Source: an uncultured Pelagibacteraceae bacterium (GTDB lineage Bacteria; Pseudomonadota; Alphaproteobacteria; Pelagibacterales; Pelagibacteraceae). From it: a stretch of DNA of 47,710 bases. A program made the translations under genes and the position numbers. How positions within the stretch are numbered: the first letter of the stretch is position 1; every line of letters begins with the position of its first letter. Shown here piece after piece: positions 35,453 through 44,060 of this stretch. The notes below the pieces were generated by a model that had not been told where the DNA came from, searched no databases, and saw only the letters and a program-made list of their open reading frames with translations. The stretch is taken from positions 1 through 47,710 of the forward strand of contig CACHGH010000007.1 in NCBI GenBank assembly GCA_902579215.1, given 5' to 3'.

Positions 35453-37110
35453 TAATTTTCTCTTACTATATCATCTTTCATTTCATCACCAAAATACTTT
35501 AAGATGTTCATGATAGGGGTAGGGATTGCCCCACAGAGAGCACATAAACATCCTTTTTTCATCGTAATAAGAAGCTCATTTAATAATTTAAGTGGGATTT
35601 TTGCAGATTTATTCTTTACTTGATCAAACATTTCTTTGCCTCTATAGGAACCAAGTCTTCCAGGGAAACATTTACCGCATGATTCTTCAGCAGTAAATTC
35701 AAAAAGATGATGAATATAATCAACCATATTAAAATCTTTTGGTATACTAACCACACTAGCGTGTCCAAGCATAAATCCTGCACTAGTAAATTCTTGAAAA
35801 TCTAAATTTAGTTTATCTATTTCTTGCGTTGGCACCACTCCCCCAAGTGGTCCTCCAACTTGAAATGCTTTAACTGGTTTTTTTAAACCACCACCAATTT
35901 CATAAAATATTTTTTTCATTGGTGTTCCCATGTCAATCTCATAAACTCCTGGCTTATTAAAAAAACTATCTAAACAAACAAGTTTTGTTCCAGCAGATTT
36001 TTTATTTCCTATTGAGGAAAATTTTTCAGGTCCGTTGAGCAAAATACCACTTGCTGCTGCTAATGTTTCTACATTGTTTACTACAGTAGGTTTTTTATAT
36101 AATCCTTCAGTTACTGGAAATGGAGGTCTTACATCTACTTCAGCTCTTCTACCTTCAATAGATGCGATCAATGCTGTTTCTTCACCACAAATATAAGCAC
36201 CTTGTCCTATGCAAATATTTAGATCAAATGAGAAACCGGAGCCTAAAATATTTTTTCCAAGCAATCCTTCTTTTTTTAAAGAATTAATACTTCCATTCAA
36301 GGCTTCAATAGATTTTGGATATTCTCCTCTAATATATAATACTCCTTCGTCACCTCCAATTACAAAACCACAGATAACCATACCGAAAATAACTTTAAGA
36401 GGTTGATCTTCTAAAAGATATCTATCAGAAAAAGCTCCCGAGTCACCTTCGTCTGCATTACAAATTACATATTTTTTATCTGATTTAGCTTTACTGCAAA
36501 AATCCCATTTCATTCCTGTTGGGAACCCAGCCCCACCTCTTCCTGTAAGGTTAGAAGATAATAACGACTCAATAATTTTTTTCTTATCTGTTTTTAAAAA
36601 ACGATCAAGATTATCTTTAAATTTCTCCAAACTAGAAAGCTTATCATCCATTAAAAAACTAGTTGACGCAAAACTTTTTGCATTAAATTTTTCTTGAATT
36701 ATTTCTTCACCTTTTACAATTTGATCAATTTTATTAATGTCATTACCAGCAAAATTCTCACCATCATAATGAAAAGCATGATTTTCATAACAATAACCTA
36801 AACAAAACATTTCACCGACTTTGTCTTTACCTAACTTATCCTGTAATTTTTTTTTCAAGTTATCTTGTGTACCCGCACACATACATGCGCTTCCATTGCA
36901 AACAAAAGCTTTTTTTGCTCTATGCTCAGGTCTCAAAAATTCATAAAAACTTTCTGCCCCATGAATTGTTGAAACACCAACATGATATTTATCTGCAAGT
37001 TCTTTCATTCCTTCACCATTTTTAGAATTTAAAGATCTTTCAGATAACTTTTGAAAAAGGTTATCTTTTAAACCTATTCTTCCAGATAATTTACTAATAT
37101 TTTTAGACAT
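35452..37110 (-). CDS. fdsB: Formate dehydrogenase NuoE-NuoF fusion (gamma+beta) subunit
   Basis: 552-aa flavin subunit in which a NuoE-like thioredoxin-fold [2Fe-2S] domain (residues 20-130; Cys in CNGSACMCAG and CLGYCYEN) is fused to a NuoF-like domain. FMN/NAD sites are GRGGAGFPTGMKWDF near 190 and GAYICGEETALIASIEG near 305; the C-terminal [4Fe-4S] ligands are ESCGKCFPGR and CLCALCG. It takes electrons from the alpha subunit and reduces NAD+. In many fds operons these are separate genes (fdsG, fdsB). The gene is 6 bases after fdhD and overlaps the alpha-subunit start. Confidence 0.9.
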   Translation of the reverse strand: MSKNISKLSGRIGLKDNLFQKLSERSLNSKNGEGMKELADKYHVGVSTIHGAESFYEFLRPEHRAKKAFVCNGSACMCAGTQDNLKKKLQDKLGKDKVGEMFCLGYCYENHAFHYDGENFAGNDINKIDQIVKGEEIIQEKFNAKSFASTSFLMDDKLSSLEKFKDNLDRFLKTDKKKIIESLLSSNLTGRGGAGFPTGMKWDFCSKAKSDKKYVICNADEGDSGAFSDRYLLEDQPLKVIFGMVICGFVIGGDEGVLYIRGEYPKSIEALNGSINSLKKEGLLGKNILGSGFSFDLNICIGQGAYICGEETALIASIEGRRAEVDVRPPFPVTEGLYKKPTVVNNVETLAAASGILLNGPEKFSSIGNKKSAGTKLVCLDSFFNKPGVYEIDMGTPMKKIFYEIGGGLKKPVKAFQVGGPLGGVVPTQEIDKLNLDFQEFTSAGFMLGHASVVSIPKDFNMVDYIHHLFEFTAEESCGKCFPGRLGSYRGKEMFDQVKNKSAKIPLKLLNELLITMKKGCLCALCGAIPTPIMNILKYFGDEMKDDIVREN

Positions 37111-37116
37111 TTAATT

Positions 37117-37953
37117 TTATAAAATAACTCGTTCTTTGTAAGTATATATATTAAAACTATTTTTTTTTACAAACCCTAAGAGTGTCATACCAAATCGTTT
37201 TGCTAAATCTATTGCGAGACTTGTGGGCGCACCCACTCCAGCCATTAAACCAATATCTGACATTAATCCCTTTTGAACTAATTCAAAATTAAGCCTACCA
37301 GAGCATGCTATAAATTGAGAATGATTATCAATCAATTTTTTTTTATGAACATGCCCTATAAGTTTATCAAGAGCATTATGCCTTCCGACATCTTCTCTTG
37401 TTGCAATTACTTTTCCATCTTTATCAATTAAAGAGCTTGCATGTATTCCACCTGTTTTAGAAAATTCTGATTGTTCATTTGTTAAAAGCTCAGGAGAAAT
37501 TAATATAATTTTTTTACTAATTTTTGGAGCTGATAAACTTAACTTATCTTTTTTTATTACTTCCACAGAGTCTAAGGATGTTTTGCCACAAACTCCACAG
37601 GAAGAATTTGTTAAAAAATTTCTTTTTAATTTTCCAATATCAATATTTTTATTATTATTTATTGTAGCTTCTATTTTATTTTGAATATTATAATCTCCAA
37701 CTTTTTCTCCTTTTTTCTCAATTTTTTCTATTTCAGAAAAATTTTCGATTATTCTTTCATTATAAAGAAATCCAGAAACTAAATCTTCATCATTTCCTGG
37801 CGTTCTCATCGTAATTGATAAATTTTCTGTTTGCCAAACTTTATTCAAATTATATTTGAGAATCATTTCAAGAGGCTCTTCTATAGAGACAAAATCTTTA
37901 ATCTCTTCTGATTTTCCATCTTTATGTTTAGTAACGTTATACTTTATGTCCAT
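37117..37953 (-). CDS. fdhD: FdhD, formate dehydrogenase sulfurtransferase
   Basis: 278-aa FdhD, which passes sulfur from a cysteine desulfurase to the bis-MGD cofactor so that formate dehydrogenase becomes active. The essential Cys pair lies in NSSCGVCGK near 115-122, and ATREDVGRHNALDKLIG near 185-200, then SGRLNFELVQKG, are family motifs. N-terminal RTPGNDEDLVSGFLYNE agrees. The gene abuts the HPP gene (no gap) and precedes the FDH subunits by six bases, so it is in the same operon as its target enzyme. Confidence 0.95.
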   Translation of the reverse strand: MDIKYNVTKHKDGKSEEIKDFVSIEEPLEMILKYNLNKVWQTENLSITMRTPGNDEDLVSGFLYNERIIENFSEIEKIEKKGEKVGDYNIQNKIEATINNNKNIDIGKLKRNFLTNSSCGVCGKTSLDSVEVIKKDKLSLSAPKISKKIILISPELLTNEQSEFSKTGGIHASSLIDKDGKVIATREDVGRHNALDKLIGHVHKKKLIDNHSQFIACSGRLNFELVQKGLMSDIGLMAGVGAPTSLAIDLAKRFGMTLLGFVKKNSFNIYTYKERVIL

Positions 37954-38418
37954 TTAAAGAGGATATTTCTTTTTTAAAATAAGTCGATTTAAAACTACAC
38001 CAAAGATTAATATTATTAATGTACCTAATATTATTGGATTTATTAAGTATTCAAAAGAGACACTGCCAATTATTACAATTATAGGATTTCCCCCAGCTGG
38101 AGGATGAGTTACATTACAAATTATCATAATAGTTACCCCAAATCCGACAGCGAGAGGAATAATAATATAAATTGGCATTGGTACAAAATATAAAAAAAAA
38201 ATACCAACAACTGAAGTTAGAACGTGTCCAAAAAAAATATTTTTTGGTTGTGCAAAGGGACTTTCAGGGTAACCATATAACAAAACCATCGAAGAACCAA
38301 AAGAGGCAATTAAAAATAAACCATATTCAGTTTTATAGGTTAGTAGTGTTAAAGCAAAAATAGTTATAAAGGAAAATAAACCTGCAAAAAAAGATTTTTT
38401 AATTATTTCTTTATTCAT
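37954..38418 (-). CDS. HPP family membrane protein
   Basis: 154-aa inner-membrane protein with four predicted helices and the motif CNVTHPPAGGNP (His-Pro-Pro), plus FGSSMVLLYGYPESPFAQP, both definitive for the HPP family. HPP proteins have been linked to nitrite transport in chloroplasts and cyanobacteria; other substrates are likely in bacteria. It overlaps the IscU-like gene by eight bases and directly abuts fdhD, so in this operon formate, a related small anion, or molybdate/sulfur supply would make sense. This is inference from context. Confidence 0.88.
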   Translation of the reverse strand: MNKEIIKKSFFAGLFSFITIFALTLLTYKTEYGLFLIASFGSSMVLLYGYPESPFAQPKNIFFGHVLTSVVGIFFLYFVPMPIYIIIPLAVGFGVTIMIICNVTHPPAGGNPIIVIIGSVSFEYLINPIILGTLIILIFGVVLNRLILKKKYPL

Positions 38419-38812
38419 TTTTTAAAGCCTTAGATAAAGTTGTAAAAGGTAACAATAAACAATCTTTTCTTGAAATATTTTTTTCATTTATTATTTTGCC
38501 TAAACTTTTCCATTTTTTTAAAGTTTCATTTTCTTTTTTTTCAAAGAAAAATTCAGATTGCTTTAAAAGCTCAAGTACCTCTTTTAAATCTAAATTAATT
38601 ACATTTTGAGATAATAAACTCACAGATGCCTGACAGTATATACAAGATTTACACTGATAACCAAAATCTGTAATTTTGTTATTTTTTACTATTATGCTAA
38701 TTTCCATTACATCCCCGCAAATTCGATTCCTGTTTTTACAAGAATGTGTAAAATTTTTTATAGTTTTGTGATTTTTCGTATTTGAGGCAATTTTTAAAAT
38801 TTCTAAATCCAT
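38411..38812 (-). CDS. IscU/NifU-like iron-sulfur scaffold protein
   Basis: 133-aa protein resembling the NifU N-terminal/IscU fold, with NRNRICGDVMEISI (first Cys) and QCKSCIYCQASVSLLS (second and third cysteines), the arrangement of IscU/SufU scaffold proteins. It heads the formate dehydrogenase operon (38812-32678) and overlaps the HPP gene. The alpha and beta subunits need many clusters, so a dedicated scaffold or a sulfur relay to FdhD is a fair guess. It is divergent from mobA with 44 AT-rich bases between. Confidence 0.78.
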   Translation of the reverse strand: MDLEILKIASNTKNHKTIKNFTHSCKNRNRICGDVMEISIIVKNNKITDFGYQCKSCIYCQASVSLLSQNVINLDLKEVLELLKQSEFFFEKKENETLKKWKSLGKIINEKNISRKDCLLLPFTTLSKALKNE

Positions 38813-38856
38813 TTAAATATCTTTAATAAAAATATTAATGTTTTATATTTTGTTTT

Positions 38857-39462
38857 ATGAATGAAAACAATGTTTTAGGTGTGGTTTTAGCTGGAGGAAA
38901 ATCCCAAAGATTTGGCCAAGATAAAGTTGAAGTGAATCTAGGAAACAAAACTTTGATTGAGCATACACTGGATAAGATAAAATTTAAATTTGAAGATGTG
39001 ATAATCGTTTCAAAAAAAACTAATTTTAAAAACTATAAAATAATCAATGATTGTATAGAGGGGCAGCTAGGTCCTCTTGTTGGAGTTTTATCTGCAATGA
39101 AATGGATAAAAAAAAACAACAAACCATATGAATGGGTTGCAACTTTTCCATGTGATACACCTTTCTTTAATACTAAGATTATTGATGAATTTATAAAATT
39201 TTCAAAAACTAAAGATGGTTTATTGTATTTTGTAAAATCTAATAAAATAAGACATAATATATTTGGTCTATGGTCCTTAAAATTAATTGAAATTTTAGAA
39301 AAAGATATAATTAAAAATAATTATAGAAAAGTAGAAAAATGGGCTGATAAAATTGGAGTTAGGATTATAAATATAGAGGATAATAAAAAAGATCTTTTTT
39401 TGAATATTAATACTAAAGATGATTTGATTGCGGCAGAAAGAATTTTAAAACAAAATGATTAG
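38857..39462 (+). CDS. mobA: Molybdenum cofactor guanylyltransferase MobA
   Basis: 201-aa nucleotidyltransferase: LAGGKSQRFGQDKVEVNLG (11-29) binds GTP and FPCDTPFF near 102 holds the metal-binding Asp. It links GMP to molybdopterin to form the MGD used by the formate dehydrogenase encoded on the opposite strand. It overlaps moeA by eight bases. The shared divergent region (38813-38856) would let cofactor and enzyme be expressed together. Confidence 0.92.
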   Translation: MNENNVLGVVLAGGKSQRFGQDKVEVNLGNKTLIEHTLDKIKFKFEDVIIVSKKTNFKNYKIINDCIEGQLGPLVGVLSAMKWIKKNNKPYEWVATFPCDTPFFNTKIIDEFIKFSKTKDGLLYFVKSNKIRHNIFGLWSLKLIEILEKDIIKNNYRKVEKWADKIGVRIINIEDNKKDLFLNINTKDDLIAAERILKQND

Positions 39463-40696
39463 TTATATAAATGCATTGAAAATATTGAAAAATTCAAAAA
39501 TTAAAATTCAAAATGAAATAGTTTTATCAAAAGAATCAATTAATCGTGTCTCTGCAAAAAACATATTTTCTCCGTCTAACTATCCAGCTGGTAATAATAC
39601 AGCATTTGATGGTTATGCAGTAAACTCTAAAGATACAATGGGATTAAGTAAAAAAAATAAAAAAAAATTTAAAATTTTAAAAACATTAGCAGCAGGGGAT
39701 AATCCAAATTTAAAAAAAATAAAAAAATTTCACTCAATTGAAGTAATGACTGGTGCATTAGTATTAAAACCTTTTGATACTGTAATACCAATAGAAACAG
39801 TAAAATATTATCCAAGCACTCAAAATCCTAAATTTATAATTATTGATAAAAAAATACCAAAAGATAATCATATTAGATATCTAGGTTCAGATTTTAAAAA
39901 AGGAGAAAAAATAATTTCAGAGGGAGAAGTTATTAATTCTTCTCACTTATTAGCCTTAAAAAGTTTAGGAATAAATAAAGTTTTAGTAAAAAAAAAACCA
40001 AAAATAATTTTCTATTCGACTGGAAATGAAATATCAGAAAAAATAAAATTACCATCTTGGAAAATAAGAAGCTCTAATATTCATTATATAAAGTCTTTAT
40101 CTAAAAATTCTTTTTTTGAAATTTTAGACGGTGGAATATTAAGAGATAAAGATGAAAAATTATTTAAAAAATTAGTAAATAAAGTTTTTAAAAAAAAAAT
40201 TGATATTATAATAACTAATGGTGCTGTTTCTGCAGGTAAGTTTGATTTTGTTCCAAAAATTGTGAAAGAATTTAATCTGTCGAAATATTTTAAAAGTGTT
40301 GCTATTAGACCTGGAAAACCAATAATGTTCGCTAAATTTAAAAATAAAAATAAAGCTTTTTTTGGACTACCTGGGAATCCTATATCTTCAGCAGCATGCT
40401 TTAAGTTTTTTGTTTATCCATACTTAAGAAAAATTTTAGGCATGAAAAAAGAAGAGTCGTTTACGGCTGTTCTTAAAAAAAAGTATTCAAAGAAGAAAGA
40501 ATTTACAAGATTTATAAAGAGCAAAGTCTCTATTAATAAAAAAGGTATAATGGAGGTTGAGGTCTTAAAAGGGCAAGAGTCCTTTAGAATTAAATCTTTA
40601 ATAAAGTCAAATAATTGGGCTATTTTTAAAAGCGGAAAAGCAAATTTTAAAAAGGGTGAATTAATTGATTGCTTTAAACCACTTGGGATTCAATAG
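39455..40696 (+). CDS. moeA: Molybdopterin molybdenumtransferase MoeA
   Basis: 413-aa MoeA, which inserts molybdate into adenylylated molybdopterin. NNTAFDGYAVNS near 50, EVMTGALVLKPFDTVIPIE near 95, TNGAVSAGKFDFVP near 255 and FFGLPGNPISS near 305 are conserved active-site loops. The motif normally reading GGxSxGxxD is altered to GAVSAGKFD. It is cotranscribed with mobA. A 56-base gap follows before the EamA gene; an AAATATTCAA decamer occurs twice there but no terminator is visible. Confidence 0.93.
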   Translation: MISYINALKILKNSKIKIQNEIVLSKESINRVSAKNIFSPSNYPAGNNTAFDGYAVNSKDTMGLSKKNKKKFKILKTLAAGDNPNLKKIKKFHSIEVMTGALVLKPFDTVIPIETVKYYPSTQNPKFIIIDKKIPKDNHIRYLGSDFKKGEKIISEGEVINSSHLLALKSLGINKVLVKKKPKIIFYSTGNEISEKIKLPSWKIRSSNIHYIKSLSKNSFFEILDGGILRDKDEKLFKKLVNKVFKKKIDIIITNGAVSAGKFDFVPKIVKEFNLSKYFKSVAIRPGKPIMFAKFKNKNKAFFGLPGNPISSAACFKFFVYPYLRKILGMKKEESFTAVLKKKYSKKKEFTRFIKSKVSINKKGIMEVEVLKGQESFRIKSLIKSNNWAIFKSGKANFKKGELIDCFKPLGIQ

Positions 40697-40752
40697 TAAA
40701 TATTCAAATAATTTTTATTGTAGTAAATTAATTTTGCTTTAAATATTCAACC

Positions 40753-41658
40753 ATGTCTCAATTAAAAAATGAAAAACTTGCTATACCTATCGTAATTTTA
40801 GCAGGCGTAATTTGGTCTTTTGGACCACTTGTCGTAAGAAATATTGACAATGCAAATTTATTTGCTTGGCAATATCTTTTCACAAGAGGGATTGTTATAT
40901 TTTTATTACTAAATCTTTATCTATTTTTTGAAGAGGGAAAAGAATTTTATAAAAACTATTTAAAAATAGGTTATTCTGGTCTTATCGGAGGATTGGGTCT
41001 TGGATGTGCAATGATTTCTTTCATTTGGTCTATAACTAATACCACCGCAGCAATCACACTTTTGTGTTTATCCGCGATGCCTTTCGTAACTGCACTGTTA
41101 GGATTTTTATTTTTAAAAGAAAAAATTACAACAAGTGTTTGGATAGCAATTTTTGTAGCATCAGTAGGTGTTTTTATTATGGGATTGGGGAGTTTTTCGA
41201 AAGGATCAACAATAGGATTGTTATTTGGTTTAATTTCAGCACTAGGTTTTTCTATTTTTTCAGTTTCTTTAAGATGGAGAAAAGATACTCCTAAGTTTAC
41301 AACTGTAGCAATCGCAGGATTAGTCTGCTTCTTATTTTCTACAATTGTAATAACTCAAAACGATTTAAATTTTTTATCAACTAGTAAAAATGAAAGTCTA
41401 TTCGCATTACACGGAACTTTAGTTTGTATGGGTTTGATTTTGTATTCTTCAGGATCTAAAATTATACCAGCTGCTGAGCTAACCTTATTATCATTAACCG
41501 AGGTCATTGGAGGCATATTCTGGGTATGGATTCCAATATTAGGAATTAACGAAGTACCTTCTAACAATACGATAATTGGAGGTTTTCTAATATTTATGTC
41601 AATAATTTACTACAGTCTTTTAATAAAAAATAATAAAAGATTTATCGGTTTAACTTAG
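40753..41658 (+). CDS. EamA/DMT-family transporter
   Basis: 301-aa inner-membrane protein with about ten helices; the first EamA repeat has GVIWSFGPLVVRNI near 20 and SGLIGGLGLGCAM near 77, and the second begins near 155. It ends 16 bases before amidinotransferase copy 2 and is clearly in one unit with it. Members export or import amino acids and related compounds, so it may move the guanidino product or its precursor. The EamA gene at 116 similarly lies downstream of amidinotransferase copy 1. Confidence 0.87.
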   Translation: MSQLKNEKLAIPIVILAGVIWSFGPLVVRNIDNANLFAWQYLFTRGIVIFLLLNLYLFFEEGKEFYKNYLKIGYSGLIGGLGLGCAMISFIWSITNTTAAITLLCLSAMPFVTALLGFLFLKEKITTSVWIAIFVASVGVFIMGLGSFSKGSTIGLLFGLISALGFSIFSVSLRWRKDTPKFTTVAIAGLVCFLFSTIVITQNDLNFLSTSKNESLFALHGTLVCMGLILYSSGSKIIPAAELTLLSLTEVIGGIFWVWIPILGINEVPSNNTIIGGFLIFMSIIYYSLLIKNNKRFIGLT

Positions 41659-41674
41659 TCTTAAGTATTGTTTA

Positions 41675-42790
41675 ATGTTAAAAGAAAAAATTACTGTTAG
41701 TAGCTGGAACGAATGGGATCCGTTAAAACATGTCATTGTTGGTCGAGCTGATGGATGTTGTATACCCGCACCTGAGCCAGCCTTAGATGCAAAAGTTCCA
41801 GAAGACTCAGATATGAGAGGTCAATATGGACCAAGAATGCAAGACACGGTTGACAAGGCAAACCAACTGTTAGATGATTTTTCTAATTTACTACAAAAAA
41901 AAGGAATTAAAGTAGACAGACCTACACCTATAAATTTTAACCAAAAAATTGCTACGCCAGATTGGGAAGTTGAAAGTATGTTCGGATGTATGCCCGCTAG
42001 AGATATAATTTTAACAGTTGGAAATGAAATGCTTGAAGCAACTATGAGCTATAGGTGTAGATGGTTTGAGTATTTAAATTATAGACCTTTATTACAACAT
42101 TATTATAACTCTGATCCAAATATGAAACACGAGTCAGCTCCAAAACCAAGATTAACAGATAGCGATTATAGAAAAGATTATTTATCGGATAAAATTGGTA
42201 TTCAAAAAAGATTGGAATGGACAGAAAAAAAATTTTTTGTAACTACAGAAGAAGAGCCTTTGTTTGATGCAGCTGATATTCTTAGATTTGGAAAAGATTT
42301 AGTAGTTCAACATGGCTTTACTACCAATTTGAAAGGAATAGATTGGATAAAAAGACATTATAAAAATCATAGAGTGCATGCTGTGAATTTTCCTGGAGAT
42401 CCATACCCAATACACATCGATGCAACTTTTACACCAATAAAACCTGGATTAATTATTAACAATCCACAAAGAAGACTACCAAAAGATCAACGAAAACTTT
42501 TTGAGCAAAATGATTGGAAGATTATAGACGCAGCTCAACCTGCGCACAATTCTCCGCCAGAACTATGCTATTCATCAGTATGGTTATCTATGAATGTTTT
42601 AGTTTTAGATCCAAAAACAGTATGTGTTGAAAAAAGTGAAGTTTATCAAGCAGAACAATTAGATAAACTTGGTATGGAGGTGGTTCCAGTAGATCTAAGA
42701 GACGCTTATGCTTTTGGTGGCGGACTACACTGTTGCACTGCAGATGTTTATAGAGAAGGTAAGTTAGAAGATTATTTTCCAAAACAATGA
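41675..42790 (+). CDS. Arginine:glycine amidinotransferase-like enzyme (copy 2)
   Basis: 371-aa paralogue of the enzyme at 6092, with the same predicted triad: Asp201 (FDAADILRFGKD), His247 (IHIDATFTP) and Cys353 (GGLHCCTADV). Most differences are conservative; long blocks such as ILRFGKDL-VQHGFTTNLKGIDW are shared. It should transfer an amidino group from arginine to a small amine. It is cotranscribed with an EamA transporter. Cys353 is followed by another residue class than in copy 1 (HCC-T-A versus HCS-T-T), which may tune the acceptor. It is convergent with, and abuts, a small unknown gene. Confidence 0.88.
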   Translation: MLKEKITVSSWNEWDPLKHVIVGRADGCCIPAPEPALDAKVPEDSDMRGQYGPRMQDTVDKANQLLDDFSNLLQKKGIKVDRPTPINFNQKIATPDWEVESMFGCMPARDIILTVGNEMLEATMSYRCRWFEYLNYRPLLQHYYNSDPNMKHESAPKPRLTDSDYRKDYLSDKIGIQKRLEWTEKKFFVTTEEEPLFDAADILRFGKDLVVQHGFTTNLKGIDWIKRHYKNHRVHAVNFPGDPYPIHIDATFTPIKPGLIINNPQRRLPKDQRKLFEQNDWKIIDAAQPAHNSPPELCYSSVWLSMNVLVLDPKTVCVEKSEVYQAEQLDKLGMEVVPVDLRDAYAFGGGLHCCTADVYREGKLEDYFPKQ

Positions 42791-43018
42791 TTAGCTTGGG
42801 TATTGTTTCAAATATTCAATATATTTTATAACTTCATCAAATTTTTCATCCTCAATATCTTTATAACTGGCATTAAATTTATTTTTAACACATATCGCTA
42901 CATGAGCGTAGGGGTTTCTTCCTTTGGGATGGTTTGGGTGCTCAGGCAATTGTCCTTGTAAATAATCACCAGCTTCCTGAATAATTTTCCAGAGTTTACT
43001 TGCATTTTCTTTATTCAT
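42791..43018 (-). CDS. Small protein with ORF6C-like C-terminus
   Basis: 75-aa soluble protein. The second half (VAICVKNKFNASYKDIEDEKFDEVIKYIE, described over residues 44-72) looks like the tail of phage antirepressor-type ORF6C domains (a 'SYKDI..EKF.EV..YI' pattern). I use the ATG at 43018, because a truncated relative at 44104-44172 begins at the same codon; a TTG at 43027 is the alternative and lies closer to a GGAG site. It borders a small islet with flanking repeats. Function unknown; phage ancestry is suggested, not shown. Confidence 0.6.
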   Translation of the reverse strand: MNKENASKLWKIIQEAGDYLQGQLPEHPNHPKGRNPYAHVAICVKNKFNASYKDIEDEKFDEVIKYIEYLKQYPS

Positions 43019-43050
43019 ACTACTCAAAACCTTGTTTTATCTCCTTCCAG

Positions 43051-43069
43051 GTATAGTCCTGGGTATAGT
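43051..43069. repeat. 19-bp direct repeat, left copy
   Basis: GTATAGTCCTGGGTATAGT. It differs at one base from the right copy at 43977-43995. Inside, GTATAGT occurs twice. The pair brackets three small unknown genes. Confidence 0.75.
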
Positions 43070-43093
43070 ATCCTATAAAATCCTATCACTCCA

Positions 43094-43273
43094 TTAATGC
43101 AAAGATTGATTTACTATATTAAGAGTGATGTAACGATGCTTGTTATCCTCTTCAAGATATAATTCTATTTCATCATCAATATCACCCATTAGAAAATCAA
43201 CTATTTCGTGAACGTAGTTATCTAATTCAGCATCAGTTGCACAATAATCAAATGTTTTTTTATAGGTTATCAT
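43094..43273 (-). CDS. Predicted 59-aa acidic small protein
   Basis: A short ORF with ATG at 43273, immediately after the stop of the upstream exported-protein gene (43274). It begins MITYKKTFDYCATDAELDN and runs through a very acidic middle (GDIDDEIELYLEEDN) to NIVNQSLH. Roughly a quarter of the residues are Asp/Glu, and no membrane segment is seen. Perfect abutment with the upstream stop suggests translational coupling. No family recognised. It lies inside the repeat-bracketed islet. Confidence 0.5.
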   Translation of the reverse strand: MITYKKTFDYCATDAELDNYVHEIVDFLMGDIDDEIELYLEEDNKHRYITLNIVNQSLH

Positions 43274-43669
43274 TTATTTGCATTGCTCTGCTGGCCATGG
43301 CTCAGGATTATTATTTCCATATGTAAAAATTGAGACAACAGTTTTATTATTTAAATTAATCTCTAATTCTTGCTTTCGCGCCTCTCCTTGATAAACAAAA
43401 AATCTCTCTCCTTTTGCATATTTTCCATCAAAGTATATTAACTTATGTTCAAGTACACTAATTTTGGAACTAATTTTAGGTGTAGCATTTTCCATCCAAT
43501 CATCACTCCAAATACTAGTATCTTTAATAACTTTTGATGATGTATCAATTTTAATTTCTTTTTTTTCCCAAGCTGCGTGGGCGTCGCTACAATCGAGAGT
43601 TATTATTTTTGTATAAGCATTCCCACTCAACAACAAACCCAGAACCACGATCCCTAAAAGTTTTTTCAT
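43274..43669 (-). CDS. Unknown exported protein
   Basis: 131-aa protein with a signal peptide (about residues 1-20, MKKLLGIVVLGLLLSGNAYT). The mature region has a Cys near 27 (LDCSDAHAAW) and one near the C-terminus (AEQCK) that could form a disulfide in the periplasm; the rest is predicted beta-rich. The ATG overlaps the stop of the 85-aa membrane-protein gene (ATGA). Function unknown; only this small block contains it in the window. Confidence 0.7.
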   Translation of the reverse strand: MKKLLGIVVLGLLLSGNAYTKIITLDCSDAHAAWEKKEIKIDTSSKVIKDTSIWSDDWMENATPKISSKISVLEHKLIYFDGKYAKGERFFVYQGEARKQELEINLNNKTVVSIFTYGNNNPEPWPAEQCK

Positions 43670-43923
43670 TTAGATTTCTTCTTTTTCTTTTTTCTTTTGG
43701 TTTTTTTGTAAGGTTTTTGAATTATAATTCTCTCTGGTTTATTGGATTCTTCTACATCATCTCTTGAGTTGCTAATAAAATAAAAAAATAATGCCAAAAA
43801 AGCTATTGCACCTATATACTCAGTCGCACTCATTCTATCTGGATCCCAATCATTACTACCTGATCCAATAAAATAAATTAAAGCTCCAAAAGCAATTATT
43901 CCTATGACAGCAATTCTAGGCAT
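43666..43923 (-). CDS. Unknown small membrane protein with Lys-rich tail
   Basis: 85-aa protein with two hydrophobic helices (about 3-20 and 33-51) and a strongly basic C-terminus in which Lys and Arg dominate the last 15 residues. The cytoplasmic tail could bind nucleic acid or anionic lipid. It is first in the three-gene islet (85-aa, 131-aa, 59-aa). No family recognised. Confidence 0.62.
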   Translation of the reverse strand: MPRIAVIGIIAFGALIYFIGSGSNDWDPDRMSATEYIGAIAFLALFFYFISNSRDDVEESNKPERIIIQKPYKKTKRKKKKKKSK

Positions 43924-43976
43924 TCAAAATTATATCAAAAACCTCTAGAATGTACCATTTGATTTATCTCTAAAAA

Positions 43977-43995
43977 GTATAGTCCTAGGTATAGT
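43977..43995. repeat. 19-bp direct repeat, right copy
   Basis: GTATAGTCCTAGGTATAGT, 18 of 19 identical and in the same orientation as 43051-43069. The two copies are 926 bases apart, start to start. Confidence 0.75.
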
Positions 43996-44060
43996 TTGTT
44001 GCTTAAATTGATGAGTCTTTAAGGGAATTATTTTTTATGAAAGTTAAATAGTCCGCATAA

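Noticed and set aside
40698-40750. AAATATTCAA occurring twice between moeA and the EamA gene
   Set aside because: A 10-base AT-rich match in a genome this AT-rich is expected by chance and has no further structure.
43981-43995. The 15-mer AGTCCTAGGTATAGT equals the -10 half of a well-known synthetic promoter series
   Set aside because: The rest of the synthetic promoter is absent, and a variant of the same 19-mer occurs at 43051, so it belongs to a native direct repeat and is not vector contamination.
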